This document shows, one piece after another, positions 17,437 through 25,008 of a stretch of DNA of 41,242 nt (the first letter of the stretch is position 1; every line of letters begins with the position of its first letter). The position numbers and the translations under genes are program-made. The notes below the pieces were generated by a model that worked only from the letters and a program-made list of their open reading frames with translations, ran no database searches and was not told the DNA's origin. Source of the DNA: a bacterium. Its GTDB lineage: Bacteria; Planctomycetota; Planctomycetia; Planctomycetales; Planctomycetaceae. Where the stretch lies: positions 1 to 41,242 of the forward strand of contig WGMU01000166.1 of the NCBI GenBank assembly GCA_016124895.1, written 5' to 3'.

Positions 17437-17459
17437 GCCTCTACTCTTTCAATGTCACT

Positions 17460-17485
17460 ATGATGCCATATGATGTCAGCATCAT
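17460..17485. promoter_or_regulatory. operator-like palindrome at the regulator's start
   Basis: ATGATGC (17460-17466) and GCATCAT (17479-17485) form a perfect 7-bp inverted repeat with a 12-base spacer. It sits exactly at the 5' end of the HTH regulator gene and between it and the divergent DUF1559 gene. That is a fitting place for autoregulation by a dimeric HTH protein. It does not match the known E. coli ModE site. Confidence 0.45.
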
Positions 17486-18554
17486 GCCAACGCCGAATGA
17501 CCAGATCAACCGAGTGCGTGAGTGCCGCACAGCCGCTGGGCTGACGCAGGCGGAACTGGCGGAGCGTGCCGACATCTCGCGGACTGCTGTTACGGCGATC
17601 GAAGGCGGGCGGCTTGTGCCATCTGTTGCCGCGGCGTTGGCGCTCGCACGCACGCTGGGATGCTCCGTCGAAGAACTCTTTGGCACGCCTCTGCAGCAGT
17701 GGCAGCCTGCCTGGGCATGGACTCCCGGACGGACTCCGTCGAGGTACTGGCTGGCCGAAGTCAGTGGTGCCGTCCGGGCCTTCCCGGTCGAGTCGACTCC
17801 ACGCGGGGAAATGGCTCACGACGGAGTTGCTGCAGACTCCAGTGACTCCGCCGTCGACAGGTTGTCCGGGAGTTCGATCGAGCCGCGTGACACACTTGTG
17901 ATGGCGGGCTGCGATCCGGCTGTGTCGCTGCTGGCCAGACACTACGAAAACAACAGTCGATTCCGGATGCTGACCCTCCAGCGTTCAAGCCGGAAAGCGC
18001 TCGACCTGCTGGCGCGAGGACTGGTTCACGTCGCAGGAATACACCTGAGCCCAGCGACGCAATCCGATGGAAACTCCCGCGTGGTCGCGAAAGAACTGGG
18101 GTCGGGGTACCGGCTGTTGAGGCTGGCAGACTGGGAAGAAGGCATCGCGTTTCGTGATACCGGCCAGCGTCGTTCGATCGAATCGCTGCTGAAACCGAAG
18201 GTCCGCTGGGTCGCACGTGAGCCGGGTTCCGGAGCCCGACTTTGCATGGATGAACTGTTCGGCAAACCTCGCCACTTTCGACACTCGGCGATGGACCATC
18301 ATTCTGTCACCGCGGCCATTCAGGGAGGCTGGGCGGATGCGGGAGTGTGCCCGCGGCTGGTCGGTGACGAAGCGGGGCTGAGTTTTCTCTCCGTCCGCTG
18401 GGAGACCTACGACCTGTGCTATTCCGCCGGCCTGGAGGACGATCCACGCCTGCGAATGCTCCTGCTGACAGTGCGGGATCTTCGCCTGCGAAGCATTTTC
18501 GGCGAGTTACCCGGCTACGACATCGGGAGGATGGGAGAACTGGCGGCAACGTAA
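17484..18554 (+). CDS. HTH regulator fused to periplasmic-binding-like domain, probable Mo/W sensor
   Basis: This predicted 356-residue protein begins with an XRE-type helix-turn-helix (about residues 8-62, with TAAGLTQAELAERADISRTA). It continues with a substrate-binding-protein-like domain (PBP_like type, about residues 130-330), including the family-typical VRWVAREPGSGARLCMDELF, then HHSVTAAIQGGWADAGVCPR. Such one-component regulators usually bind molybdate, tungstate or a related ligand and control the adjacent transporter. modA, modB and modC follow directly on the same strand, which supports that role. I prefer ATG 17484, leaving the palindrome partly upstream; ATG 17460 would add eight residues and place it inside the coding region. 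Neither start has a clear ribosome binding site. It is not a ModE relative: there is no wHTH-plus-TOBE layout. Confidence 0.85.
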   Translation: MPTPNDQINRVRECRTAAGLTQAELAERADISRTAVTAIEGGRLVPSVAAALALARTLGCSVEELFGTPLQQWQPAWAWTPGRTPSRYWLAEVSGAVRAFPVESTPRGEMAHDGVAADSSDSAVDRLSGSSIEPRDTLVMAGCDPAVSLLARHYENNSRFRMLTLQRSSRKALDLLARGLVHVAGIHLSPATQSDGNSRVVAKELGSGYRLLRLADWEEGIAFRDTGQRRSIESLLKPKVRWVAREPGSGARLCMDELFGKPRHFRHSAMDHHSVTAAIQGGWADAGVCPRLVGDEAGLSFLSVRWETYDLCYSAGLEDDPRLRMLLLTVRDLRLRSIFGELPGYDIGRMGELAAT

Positions 18555-18620
18555 ATGCCGAGTGGCTGCTTCTGTTGTGACACGTTGGACCTGCTCTGAT
18601 TGCCCCTTGGGGAGTTTGTT

Positions 18621-19526
18621 GTGATCGAAACACAGTTCCTTCCTCGAACATTATCGCGGCACATTGTGTTACTGATGTGCCTGCTGCTTGCTGGCTGCGG
18701 ACCATCGGCGTCGACGAACTCTGAAGCGGGCAACCCGTCTGCAGGTGGTAACGAAGCAACGAATGCAAGCTCGACCGACACCGCGGCCCGCCAGGAGTCA
18801 ACGCCGTCGCGTCATGTCACATTGCTGGCTGCTGCCAGCACGACGGAAGCCATCGAGGAAATCGCTCGGCTGTTTGAAAAATCGCATGGCGTGCCGATCA
18901 AGGTCAGCACAGGACCATCGAGCGGACTGGCGCAACAGATCATCGCCGGCGCGCCGGCGGACGTCTTTATCTCCGCGAACGAGCAGTGGGGCCACGCCAT
19001 CGAGGAACAGGGGCTGGCAGTGGAACGGCAGCCTCTCCTAGCGAACCGGATCGTTCTGATCGTTCCGAAAGGGAATCCGGCACAGGTCTCAACGCCCGAT
19101 GACCTGAAATCGGCGTCCGTGAAGCGGATTGCTCTCGCAGGGGAAAGGGTTCCTGCCGGCATCTACGCCGATCAGGCTCTGCAGAATCTCAGCCTGTTGC
19201 AACCGCTGACCGAATCCGGAAAGGTGGTACGCGGCCACGACGTGCGCGTGACGCTCGGTTATGTCGAGCAGGGTGAAGCGGAAGCGGGTGTTGTTTACTC
19301 GACCGATGCGAAGCTGAGTGAGCGGGTTGAGGTGGTCTACACGTTTCCGGCAGAAACTCACGAGCCCGTCCGCTATCCGGCCCTGCTGCTGAAACATGAA
19401 GGCATAAGCCCGGCTGCGAAAGAGTTCTTCGAGTTTCTGTTCTCCGATCAGGCGGGTGACGTCTTCGAAAAGTACGGTTTCGCCCGTGTCGCATCTCCCG
19501 CAGACGATTCCGGCGGGAGTCCATAG
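18621..19526 (+). CDS. modA: molybdate ABC transporter substrate-binding lipoprotein
   Basis: ModA captures molybdate or tungstate outside the membrane and hands it to ModBC. The start is GTG at 18621, six bases after GGGGAG. A lipoprotein signal ends in the lipobox LLLAGC, and a ~40-residue Ser/Thr/Asn/Ala-rich linker follows. The mature domain opens with VTLLAAASTTEAIEEIARLF and contains GPSSGLAQQIIAGAPADVFIS, both characteristic of ModA oxyanion-binding loops. LGYVEQGEAEAGVVYSTDAK and a C-terminal FFEFLFSDQAGDVFEKYGF complete the family pattern. Lipid anchoring is a little unusual for a presumed didermic organism. It sits 66 bases after the regulator, and modB starts two bases after its stop. 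Confidence 0.93.
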   Translation: MIETQFLPRTLSRHIVLLMCLLLAGCGPSASTNSEAGNPSAGGNEATNASSTDTAARQESTPSRHVTLLAAASTTEAIEEIARLFEKSHGVPIKVSTGPSSGLAQQIIAGAPADVFISANEQWGHAIEEQGLAVERQPLLANRIVLIVPKGNPAQVSTPDDLKSASVKRIALAGERVPAGIYADQALQNLSLLQPLTESGKVVRGHDVRVTLGYVEQGEAEAGVVYSTDAKLSERVEVVYTFPAETHEPVRYPALLLKHEGISPAAKEFFEFLFSDQAGDVFEKYGFARVASPADDSGGSP

Positions 19527-19527
19527 C

Positions 19528-20223
19528 GTGTTCAACCTCTCTGCTGACGAGTTCGCTGCCCTGCGTGTGAGCTGTCTGGTGGCGTCCACAGCCGTGGCGC
19601 TCAGTCTTCCGTTCGGTGTGGTACTGGGCTGGCTGCTGGCCCGCGGCCGGTTCCGTGGCAAGAGCCTTGTGGAGGCGTTGATCAATCTGCCGCTGGTGCT
19701 GCCGCCGGTCGTGACCGGTTATCTGCTGCTGCGGCTGTTCGGACGGAACGGACCGCTTGGCGGGTTCATGGAAGACTGGCTTGGAATCCGTCTGGTCTTC
19801 GACTGGAAAGGAGCCGCTCTGGCTTCCGCTGTGGTTGCCTTTCCGCTGATGGTGCGTGCCATTCGGGTGGCCTTCGTCAGTGTCGATAGTCGACTGGAGC
19901 AGGCCGCGCGAACGCTGGGAGCCGGGCCGTGGGATACGTTCTTCACAATCTCACTGCCGCTGGCCCGGCACGGACTCACAGCCGGTTGTGTGCTCGCCTT
20001 CGCCCGCAGCATGGGTGAGTTCGGCGCGACCATCATGATTGCAGGCAGCATCCCCGGCGAGACTCGCACGATTCCGCTGTTCATTTATATCCAGTTGGAG
20101 TCACCCGGCGGCATCGAGCAATCACAGTCGATCGTCGTCGTTTCCGTCCTTGTTTCTACCGCGGCACTGATTGCGGGTGAGTTCCTGGAACGCCGCAGCA
20201 GAACTCGACTCGGTCTTGGTTGA
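19528..20223 (+). CDS. modB: molybdate ABC transporter permease
   Basis: ModB is the inner-membrane channel subunit. The predicted protein has 231 residues, starts with GTG at 19528 immediately after the modA stop and is strongly hydrophobic, with about five to six membrane segments. Recognisable ModB features are LPLVLPPVVTGYLLLRLFGR, the ABC-docking EAA loop AARTLGAGPWDTFFTISLPL and AFARSMGEFGATIMIAGSIP, which continues GETRTIPLFIY. The frame is open further upstream into modA, but that part lacks membrane character. The tight spacing implies co-translation with modA. Confidence 0.94.
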   Translation: MFNLSADEFAALRVSCLVASTAVALSLPFGVVLGWLLARGRFRGKSLVEALINLPLVLPPVVTGYLLLRLFGRNGPLGGFMEDWLGIRLVFDWKGAALASAVVAFPLMVRAIRVAFVSVDSRLEQAARTLGAGPWDTFFTISLPLARHGLTAGCVLAFARSMGEFGATIMIAGSIPGETRTIPLFIYIQLESPGGIEQSQSIVVVSVLVSTAALIAGEFLERRSRTRLGLG

Positions 20224-20241
20224 CACCAGCGAAGCGTCCAC

Positions 20242-20943
20242 ATGTCACAACTCCGTTTTCAGTGCGAGTACATCTACGAGTCGGGATTCAGGGTCTCCGC
20301 TGAATTCGAGACGTCAGCTCTCGTGACGGCTCTCTTCGGAACTTCAGGCAGCGGCAAGACCACCGTTCTGCGCCTGATTGCCGGGCTGCTGCGACCGCGA
20401 TCGGGAATCATCAGACTGGGAGACCGCGTCCTGACGGACATTGCCGGCGGAATCAATGTTCCCCCTGAGCAACGTGGTATCGGGTTGGTCTTTCAGGATC
20501 TCTATCTGTTTTCTCACATGAGCGTGCGCAGAAATCTCGAATACGGCCTGCGCCGTGCGCAGACGAGCCGTGACAACTTCTCTGAACTTGTTGAGTTGCT
20601 GGAAATCGGCGATCTGCTCGACCGGCCCCCTCACACATTAAGCGGTGGCCAGAAACAGCGAGTCGCTCTGGGCCGGGCTCTACTGCAAAGCCCGCAACTG
20701 CTGCTGCTCGACGAACCACTCGCCGCGCTCGACAGACCACTGCAGGACCGCATCCTCACCTACCTGAAGCGAGTCCTCGACCGGTACGAACTGCCGACAA
20801 TTCTCGTGACTCACGACCGGTCGCACGTGGAAACGCTGACGCAATCGGTCATCGAACTGCATGACGGACAACTGGCGACCGGACCTTCAGTCAGTGCTGA
20901 TGACTGCGACACTGAAACTGAGGATGAATTGGTTCAGAGGTGA
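20242..20943 (+). CDS. modC: molybdate ABC transporter ATP-binding protein, short form without TOBE domain
   Basis: ModC hydrolyses ATP to drive molybdate import. Walker A is GTSGSGKTT (residues 33-41), the ABC signature is LSGGQKQR (about 133-140) and Walker B is LLLLDEPLAALD (about 153-164), followed by the switch His in LVTHD. At 233 residues it ends soon after the nucleotide-binding domain. Typical ModC proteins of about 350 residues add a C-terminal TOBE/Mop domain that binds molybdate and inhibits transport; that domain is missing here. Its last 10 bases overlap the convergent CDF transporter gene. Regulation by intracellular molybdate would then rest on the HTH-PBP regulator upstream (inference). 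Confidence 0.92.
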   Translation: MSQLRFQCEYIYESGFRVSAEFETSALVTALFGTSGSGKTTVLRLIAGLLRPRSGIIRLGDRVLTDIAGGINVPPEQRGIGLVFQDLYLFSHMSVRRNLEYGLRRAQTSRDNFSELVELLEIGDLLDRPPHTLSGGQKQRVALGRALLQSPQLLLLDEPLAALDRPLQDRILTYLKRVLDRYELPTILVTHDRSHVETLTQSVIELHDGQLATGPSVSADDCDTETEDELVQR

Positions 20944-21881
20944 GTTGAACGGCGAGCATCGCGGACGATTGAAGTCATTGCCTCATGAGTATGCGGAAAC
21001 GGCTCCAGATGAACGAGCACATCCCGAAGGCTCGTGAAGGCATCCAGCAACCGGTCTTTGACCTGATGGCCGATCCGATGCCCCTCTGCGACAGAAAGGT
21101 GCTGATCGACTTCGATATGAATATCGGCGAAGAATTCGAGTCCGGACTTTCTGACCCACAGCGTTTCCACATTCTTCACACCGCCCACTGACATTGCCGC
21201 AGACCGGATCTGATCGACAAACTCCGAGTCAGCCTGCACGTCCATGAGTTCGCTGGCACTGGAGCGGAACAGCTTCGCTCCAGACCAGATAATGGCGACG
21301 ACTACCACAAGTGAAGCGGCTTCATCGGCCCAGATATACTGCCGGCCGCCCAGCCGGATGACCGCCAGACCGATCAGGACGGCAAGGGCACAAAACGCAT
21401 CGCTCCGGTGATCCCAGGCACTGGCAATGATTGCCGCTGATCCCGTACGTCGACCGACTCGTACCTTGTACTGATACAGCCCCTCCTTGATGAGCACGTT
21501 TGATACAGCGATCCACAGCGTCCACGCTGGAGGGATGTCATGCTGGACCGTAATCCGCTGGACCGCTTCCCATCCGACGAATGCGGCTGAAACGATGACG
21601 AGCAGGGCGACATTGGAAGCCGCGATCCCCTCTGCCCGTGTGTGACCATAGGGATGTTCGGCATCAGCAGGACACTGAGCGACCCGGAGTGCAAACAGGA
21701 CCACAACGGTCGTTACCACGTCACCTATCGAGTTGACAGCGTCCGCGATGAGGGCAAACGAGTTCCCAATGATTCCGCCGATGACTTTGACGACGCCCAG
21801 AAGCAGGTTCACCACGAGCCCAAGCATGGCGGCGTGCGTAACCTCCGCATAGAGACGTGAGATGGAAGTCCGGTCAGACAA
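20934..21881 (-). CDS. cation diffusion facilitator family transporter
   Basis: This 315-residue membrane transporter of the CDF family exports divalent metal ions (Zn, Fe, Mn, Co or Cd) in exchange for protons. It has about six transmembrane helices, followed by a cytoplasmic ferredoxin-like domain from about residue 215. The metal-site signatures are ALIADAVNSIGDVVTT in helix II and WDHRSDAFCAL in helix V. HPYGHTRAEGIAA lies in the loop between helices II and III. The C-terminal domain includes SVGGVKNVETLWVRKSGLEF, typical of CDF cytoplasmic domains. The metal cannot be assigned: the helix II/V residues are D..D and H..D. It is convergent with modC and overlaps it by 10 bases. Confidence 0.95.
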   Translation of the reverse strand: MSDRTSISRLYAEVTHAAMLGLVVNLLLGVVKVIGGIIGNSFALIADAVNSIGDVVTTVVVLFALRVAQCPADAEHPYGHTRAEGIAASNVALLVIVSAAFVGWEAVQRITVQHDIPPAWTLWIAVSNVLIKEGLYQYKVRVGRRTGSAAIIASAWDHRSDAFCALAVLIGLAVIRLGGRQYIWADEAASLVVVVAIIWSGAKLFRSSASELMDVQADSEFVDQIRSAAMSVGGVKNVETLWVRKSGLEFFADIHIEVDQHLSVAEGHRIGHQVKDRLLDAFTSLRDVLVHLEPFPHTHEAMTSIVRDARRSTHL

Positions 21882-22453
21882 GTTGAAGCTTTCTCCGTGC
21901 CAAAGGCACCCAGCCCGTTCTGGCTTTTTGCCGGCACCTCATCCAAAAGCAACTCGCGATGAATGTTTGCCGGCAACAGACTTCATCTCAAGTGATTGAA
22001 ACAACTTGCCCGGTCGGCTTGCTCAGGCAAATCAAATATGCAGCGGGTACGGGGGCTGTTACTCAACATTCACTAACTCATAGATTCCCAGGCCATACGC
22101 AACTCGTCGACGTCTGCACTGATTATGGAGAGTTCGTCTATCTGGATGTAGTTCTCGATTCTGGCGAATTCAGAAGGGACGAGTGGATGAAGTTGAAGTG
22201 TTAATGCGAGGATGAGACAGTGTCCGCTTTTCAGCAGCACGAATCAGTGATAACAGTTGCACAGGTCATGCAGAATCTGAGTATCTCGGCTCTGAGAGCA
22301 CAAGCTGGAACAAACAGCAAAGCCGTCGTCAAGATGAGGGCACACTGGCCTGACTCCCAGGCAAAGGGCGCACCTGAGGTCGGCTTTTCAGCACTGCAGA
22401 CCTGCCAGAAAACGTTCCTTAAATGCCCTGTCATACCGGTTCCATCGCTCGTC
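21882..22453. other. 572-bp interval without a supported gene
   Basis: This stretch is AT-richer than its neighbours. A plus-strand open frame of 81 codons (21959-22204) and another of 112 codons (22220-22558) exist, but neither has a ribosome binding site or recognisable family, and the second runs into the opposite-strand gene. The sequence might be the remains of a decayed gene or foreign DNA. No repeat or RNA fold was recognised. Confidence 0.35.
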
Positions 22454-23374
22454 TCAGATTTCAATCTCGACGATCAGGCCGCGGTGGTCGGTGGCCGGGC
22501 GGCCGTTGACCTGAACTGCTGGCTGATGGGCAGACGCTTTGATTCCCTTTCGCAGTGAGCGGCTCAGCAGAATGTGATCGATCTGCTGGCGGACTCCGCG
22601 GTACTGATAGGTCCAGCGCTGGCTTTCATCGTCCCAGTAGTCCGGTGAACCGGTCTGGATCAGGTCCGGTCCGATGTCGTCCCGGCCTCGAATGCGACGT
22701 AATGCCGGGTCTCCGCGTTTGTCGTTCAGATCGCCAGCCACGATGACGTGCTCGCCCGCCTGCAGCAGCGGCAGGTAGTGGCGACGAACGATTGACGCCT
22801 GAGCGACGCGCTGACCGTCCGCTTCGCTGAAGCCGCGTTCGCTTTTCAGATGCAGTCCATAGAGGTGAACCGTCTGGCCCTCGAACTGAAAGGTCACTCG
22901 CAGACCTTTGCTGATCCCGGTCTCCATTTCTGAATCTGCATCGTCTTCCTCAGCATCGTAGAACTCGTAACCGGGAACCTGCGGCAGCACATCGGTGAAT
23001 ACCAGTCGCGACAGCACGGCCACATACTGGCCGGTTTCGCGATCCAGCGAGCGGCACAGCGCGTGATGCGGATAGTCGAGAAGGTTCAGCAGGACATCGA
23101 AATCCGCCCGCTTGCCAACTTCCGTGAGGACGATCAGGTCAGCGTTGATGGCCCGCACTTCCTGAGCAATCGCAGCCGACGACTCCGCCAGTCGTGCGGC
23201 GCGAGTCGCTTCGTCCCAGCCGTCGAAGTCGAATTCCAGGCCATACCGCATGTGGATCCGGCGCGAGTTCAGAAACTCGCAGTTCAGCGTCGCGATCCGT
23301 AACGTTGCACCGGTCACCGAGTCCGAAACGAGAAGCAGCAGCAGGCAACTCAGCATCAAAGTCATTCGAGTCAC
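22454..23374 (-). CDS. secreted endonuclease/exonuclease/phosphatase family protein
   Basis: This 306-residue EEP-superfamily enzyme has an N-terminal signal peptide (LMLSCLLLLLVSDSVTGA). Catalytic motifs in order are LRIATLNCEFL (Asn), ADLIVLTEVGKR (metal-binding Glu), LYGLHLKSERG (His), HVIVAGDLNDKRGD (Asp/Asn), RQQIDHILLS and RPATDHRGLIVEIEI (the terminal Asp-His pair). The set is complete, so it should be an active metal-dependent phosphodiesterase or nuclease, probably extracytoplasmic. The substrate (DNA, RNA, phospholipid or another phosphodiester) cannot be inferred. Its ATG overlaps the stop of the QEGLA-type gene by four bases, so it is translated from the same message. Confidence 0.9.
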   Translation of the reverse strand: MTRMTLMLSCLLLLLVSDSVTGATLRIATLNCEFLNSRRIHMRYGLEFDFDGWDEATRAARLAESSAAIAQEVRAINADLIVLTEVGKRADFDVLLNLLDYPHHALCRSLDRETGQYVAVLSRLVFTDVLPQVPGYEFYDAEEDDADSEMETGISKGLRVTFQFEGQTVHLYGLHLKSERGFSEADGQRVAQASIVRRHYLPLLQAGEHVIVAGDLNDKRGDPALRRIRGRDDIGPDLIQTGSPDYWDDESQRWTYQYRGVRQQIDHILLSRSLRKGIKASAHQPAVQVNGRPATDHRGLIVEIEI

Positions 23375-24666
23375 AGCAGGCCTCCGTAGTCAGCTTCCAT
23401 CCGGTCAAGTGTCAGGCGGTTGAGGAAACGTGAGTAGCACATCCAGGCGGCGATGGCGTTGATGTCAGCAAACTGAGGCGGCAGGAAGCGAGGTCGATCG
23501 ACAATGCCTTCGTCAACCAGCGACGCGATGGCCCGCATATCTTCGAGTGTCGTCTTGCCGCAGAAGAGTATCGGAATCCGGTCAAGCTGCCCCTTGCGCA
23601 CAGCCAGTCGGATATAACTGAATGTGAGCACGAAGCCTTTGCTGTAGGACAGGTCTTTCGTAAACGGACCGGCCGTTGGCGTACTGCCGCGGAAGACGCG
23701 CGCGGCGTTTGTCCACGCGTCCATTTCCGTCATGCCCTGACTTTGAAAGAAACGGAAGACTTCCAGAAAGTCGGCGCCGTTTTCGGCCATGTCGACGCCG
23801 CGGATTCGATTCGTCAGTTTGCGCAGCCGCGGCGGGTGCGACGTCAGCGTGAACAGCTCCATCAGGATCGCCAGACCTTCCTGTGTGATCGTCGACGACG
23901 GCGGACCTTTGCCCAGGAACGTGCAGATGCGCTGCGAGTTGCCGTTGAACGTGGTGCCGAGATGCACCCAGCCTTCGTGGACTTCGAGCATCCGCAGATC
24001 GCGCTCGCTGAAGCGGGCTTCGCGGCGAATTTTCAGATACGACGAACCGGCCGACGCGTCGGCGACGATGCCGTCACTGAGCATCACCTGAATCGGAAAG
24101 TCCGAATCAGGAAACACGCTGCGCAGCTTCTGGTCGAGAATTGCAACGGCCTGCTCGCCAGTGATCGACTTCTCTTCCTGCGGCAGCAGCAGACTGCGAT
24201 CGATGTTGTCCAGCGTGTCGGACATCATCAGCCCGAGTTCCGCGAGCGTTGGGTCGCCTGCGTGAAAGGCGTCGCAGGTACTGCCGTAAAGCTGCTGCGA
24301 AATGCGTGAGAACTCGGGGTGCCCGCGAACTTCGAGCATCCGTACGACGGTTTCGTACTCGCGACACATCCGGCAGAGGATGCCGCCGACTGCGTTGAAG
24401 TTCCCCAGCCGGCGGCGGACATCGCGTTCGAGTTCCTGGAACTCCTGCCGCTTCTGAGCTGGATCAAAGCCCAGCGGCCGTTTCTGATAATAAGCGGCGT
24501 CGACGGGCGGCAGCTCACGACAACCGCTGGCGAAGAACGCGTCACGGACGGAATCGTCCCACAGGATCGCATTGAGGATCTGAATCGGCTGCTGAGCAGC
24601 GACCAGTCGATCGGACAATTCGCGCACGGTCTGTTCGTAGGATGTCAGCTCTCGAAGTTCCGCCAC
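23371..24666 (-). CDS. QEGLA-motif (DUF1704) zinc peptidase-like protein
   Basis: This predicted 431-residue protein of the DUF1704 family is often annotated as flavohemoglobin expression-modulating QEGLA motif protein. Related eukaryotic proteins (MATCAP/KIAA0895-like) are tyrosine carboxypeptidases. The zinc-peptidase site is HEGWVH (His230, Glu231, His235) and the name-giving motif is TQEGLA about 30 residues later, probably supplying the third ligand. Other conserved parts are DLSYSKGFVLTFSYIRLAVR and ILFCGKTTLEDM. GTG at 24666 is preferred because GGGGG lies about six bases upstream; the frame continues to an ATG at 24762, but those residues look unlike the family. It is the first gene of a coupled pair with the secreted EEP-family gene. 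The substrate is unknown. Confidence 0.88.
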   Translation of the reverse strand: MAELRELTSYEQTVRELSDRLVAAQQPIQILNAILWDDSVRDAFFASGCRELPPVDAAYYQKRPLGFDPAQKRQEFQELERDVRRRLGNFNAVGGILCRMCREYETVVRMLEVRGHPEFSRISQQLYGSTCDAFHAGDPTLAELGLMMSDTLDNIDRSLLLPQEEKSITGEQAVAILDQKLRSVFPDSDFPIQVMLSDGIVADASAGSSYLKIRREARFSERDLRMLEVHEGWVHLGTTFNGNSQRICTFLGKGPPSSTITQEGLAILMELFTLTSHPPRLRKLTNRIRGVDMAENGADFLEVFRFFQSQGMTEMDAWTNAARVFRGSTPTAGPFTKDLSYSKGFVLTFSYIRLAVRKGQLDRIPILFCGKTTLEDMRAIASLVDEGIVDRPRFLPPQFADINAIAAWMCYSRFLNRLTLDRMEADYGGLL

Positions 24667-25008
24667 CAGATCCCCCCTTAGCCAACCGTCCAGACAGAGT
24701 GCCACTGGCTGCGCCCGTGTTTCGTCAACTCTGAAATTGACTGGCAGGAAACACTGGCACACTCGCGATTCGCCGTACTTTCAACCGGAGATGCTCTCTG
24801 TCGGAGACGCTCCCTCTGCCGGAATCTGCCAGGCACTGAATCGTACCTTGCGTCAGGCATTCGCGGCACGCTGAGCGAGTCTGGATTCTGGCAGATCCGC
24901 ACAAGCCGTCCGGTTCACGCCAGTCCAGAAGACCGGTTAGGATGGCCGCTCAATTCCTGAGGTGGATCGGCCGCAATCGTTTCCCTGAATAAGGATTGAG
25001 GACTCGCC
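24667..25008. other. 342-bp divergent intergenic region
   Basis: This separates the minus-strand QEGLA-type gene from the plus-strand metallopeptidase gene and should hold promoters for both. GGATTGAGGA ends eight bases before ATG 25009 and serves as its ribosome binding site. No clear -35/-10 pair, hairpin or small gene was found. Confidence 0.4.

Noticed and set aside
21959-22204. 81-codon plus-strand open frame as a small gene
   Set aside because: There is no ribosome binding site, no family resemblance and no operon context. It was kept only as a note on the intergenic region.
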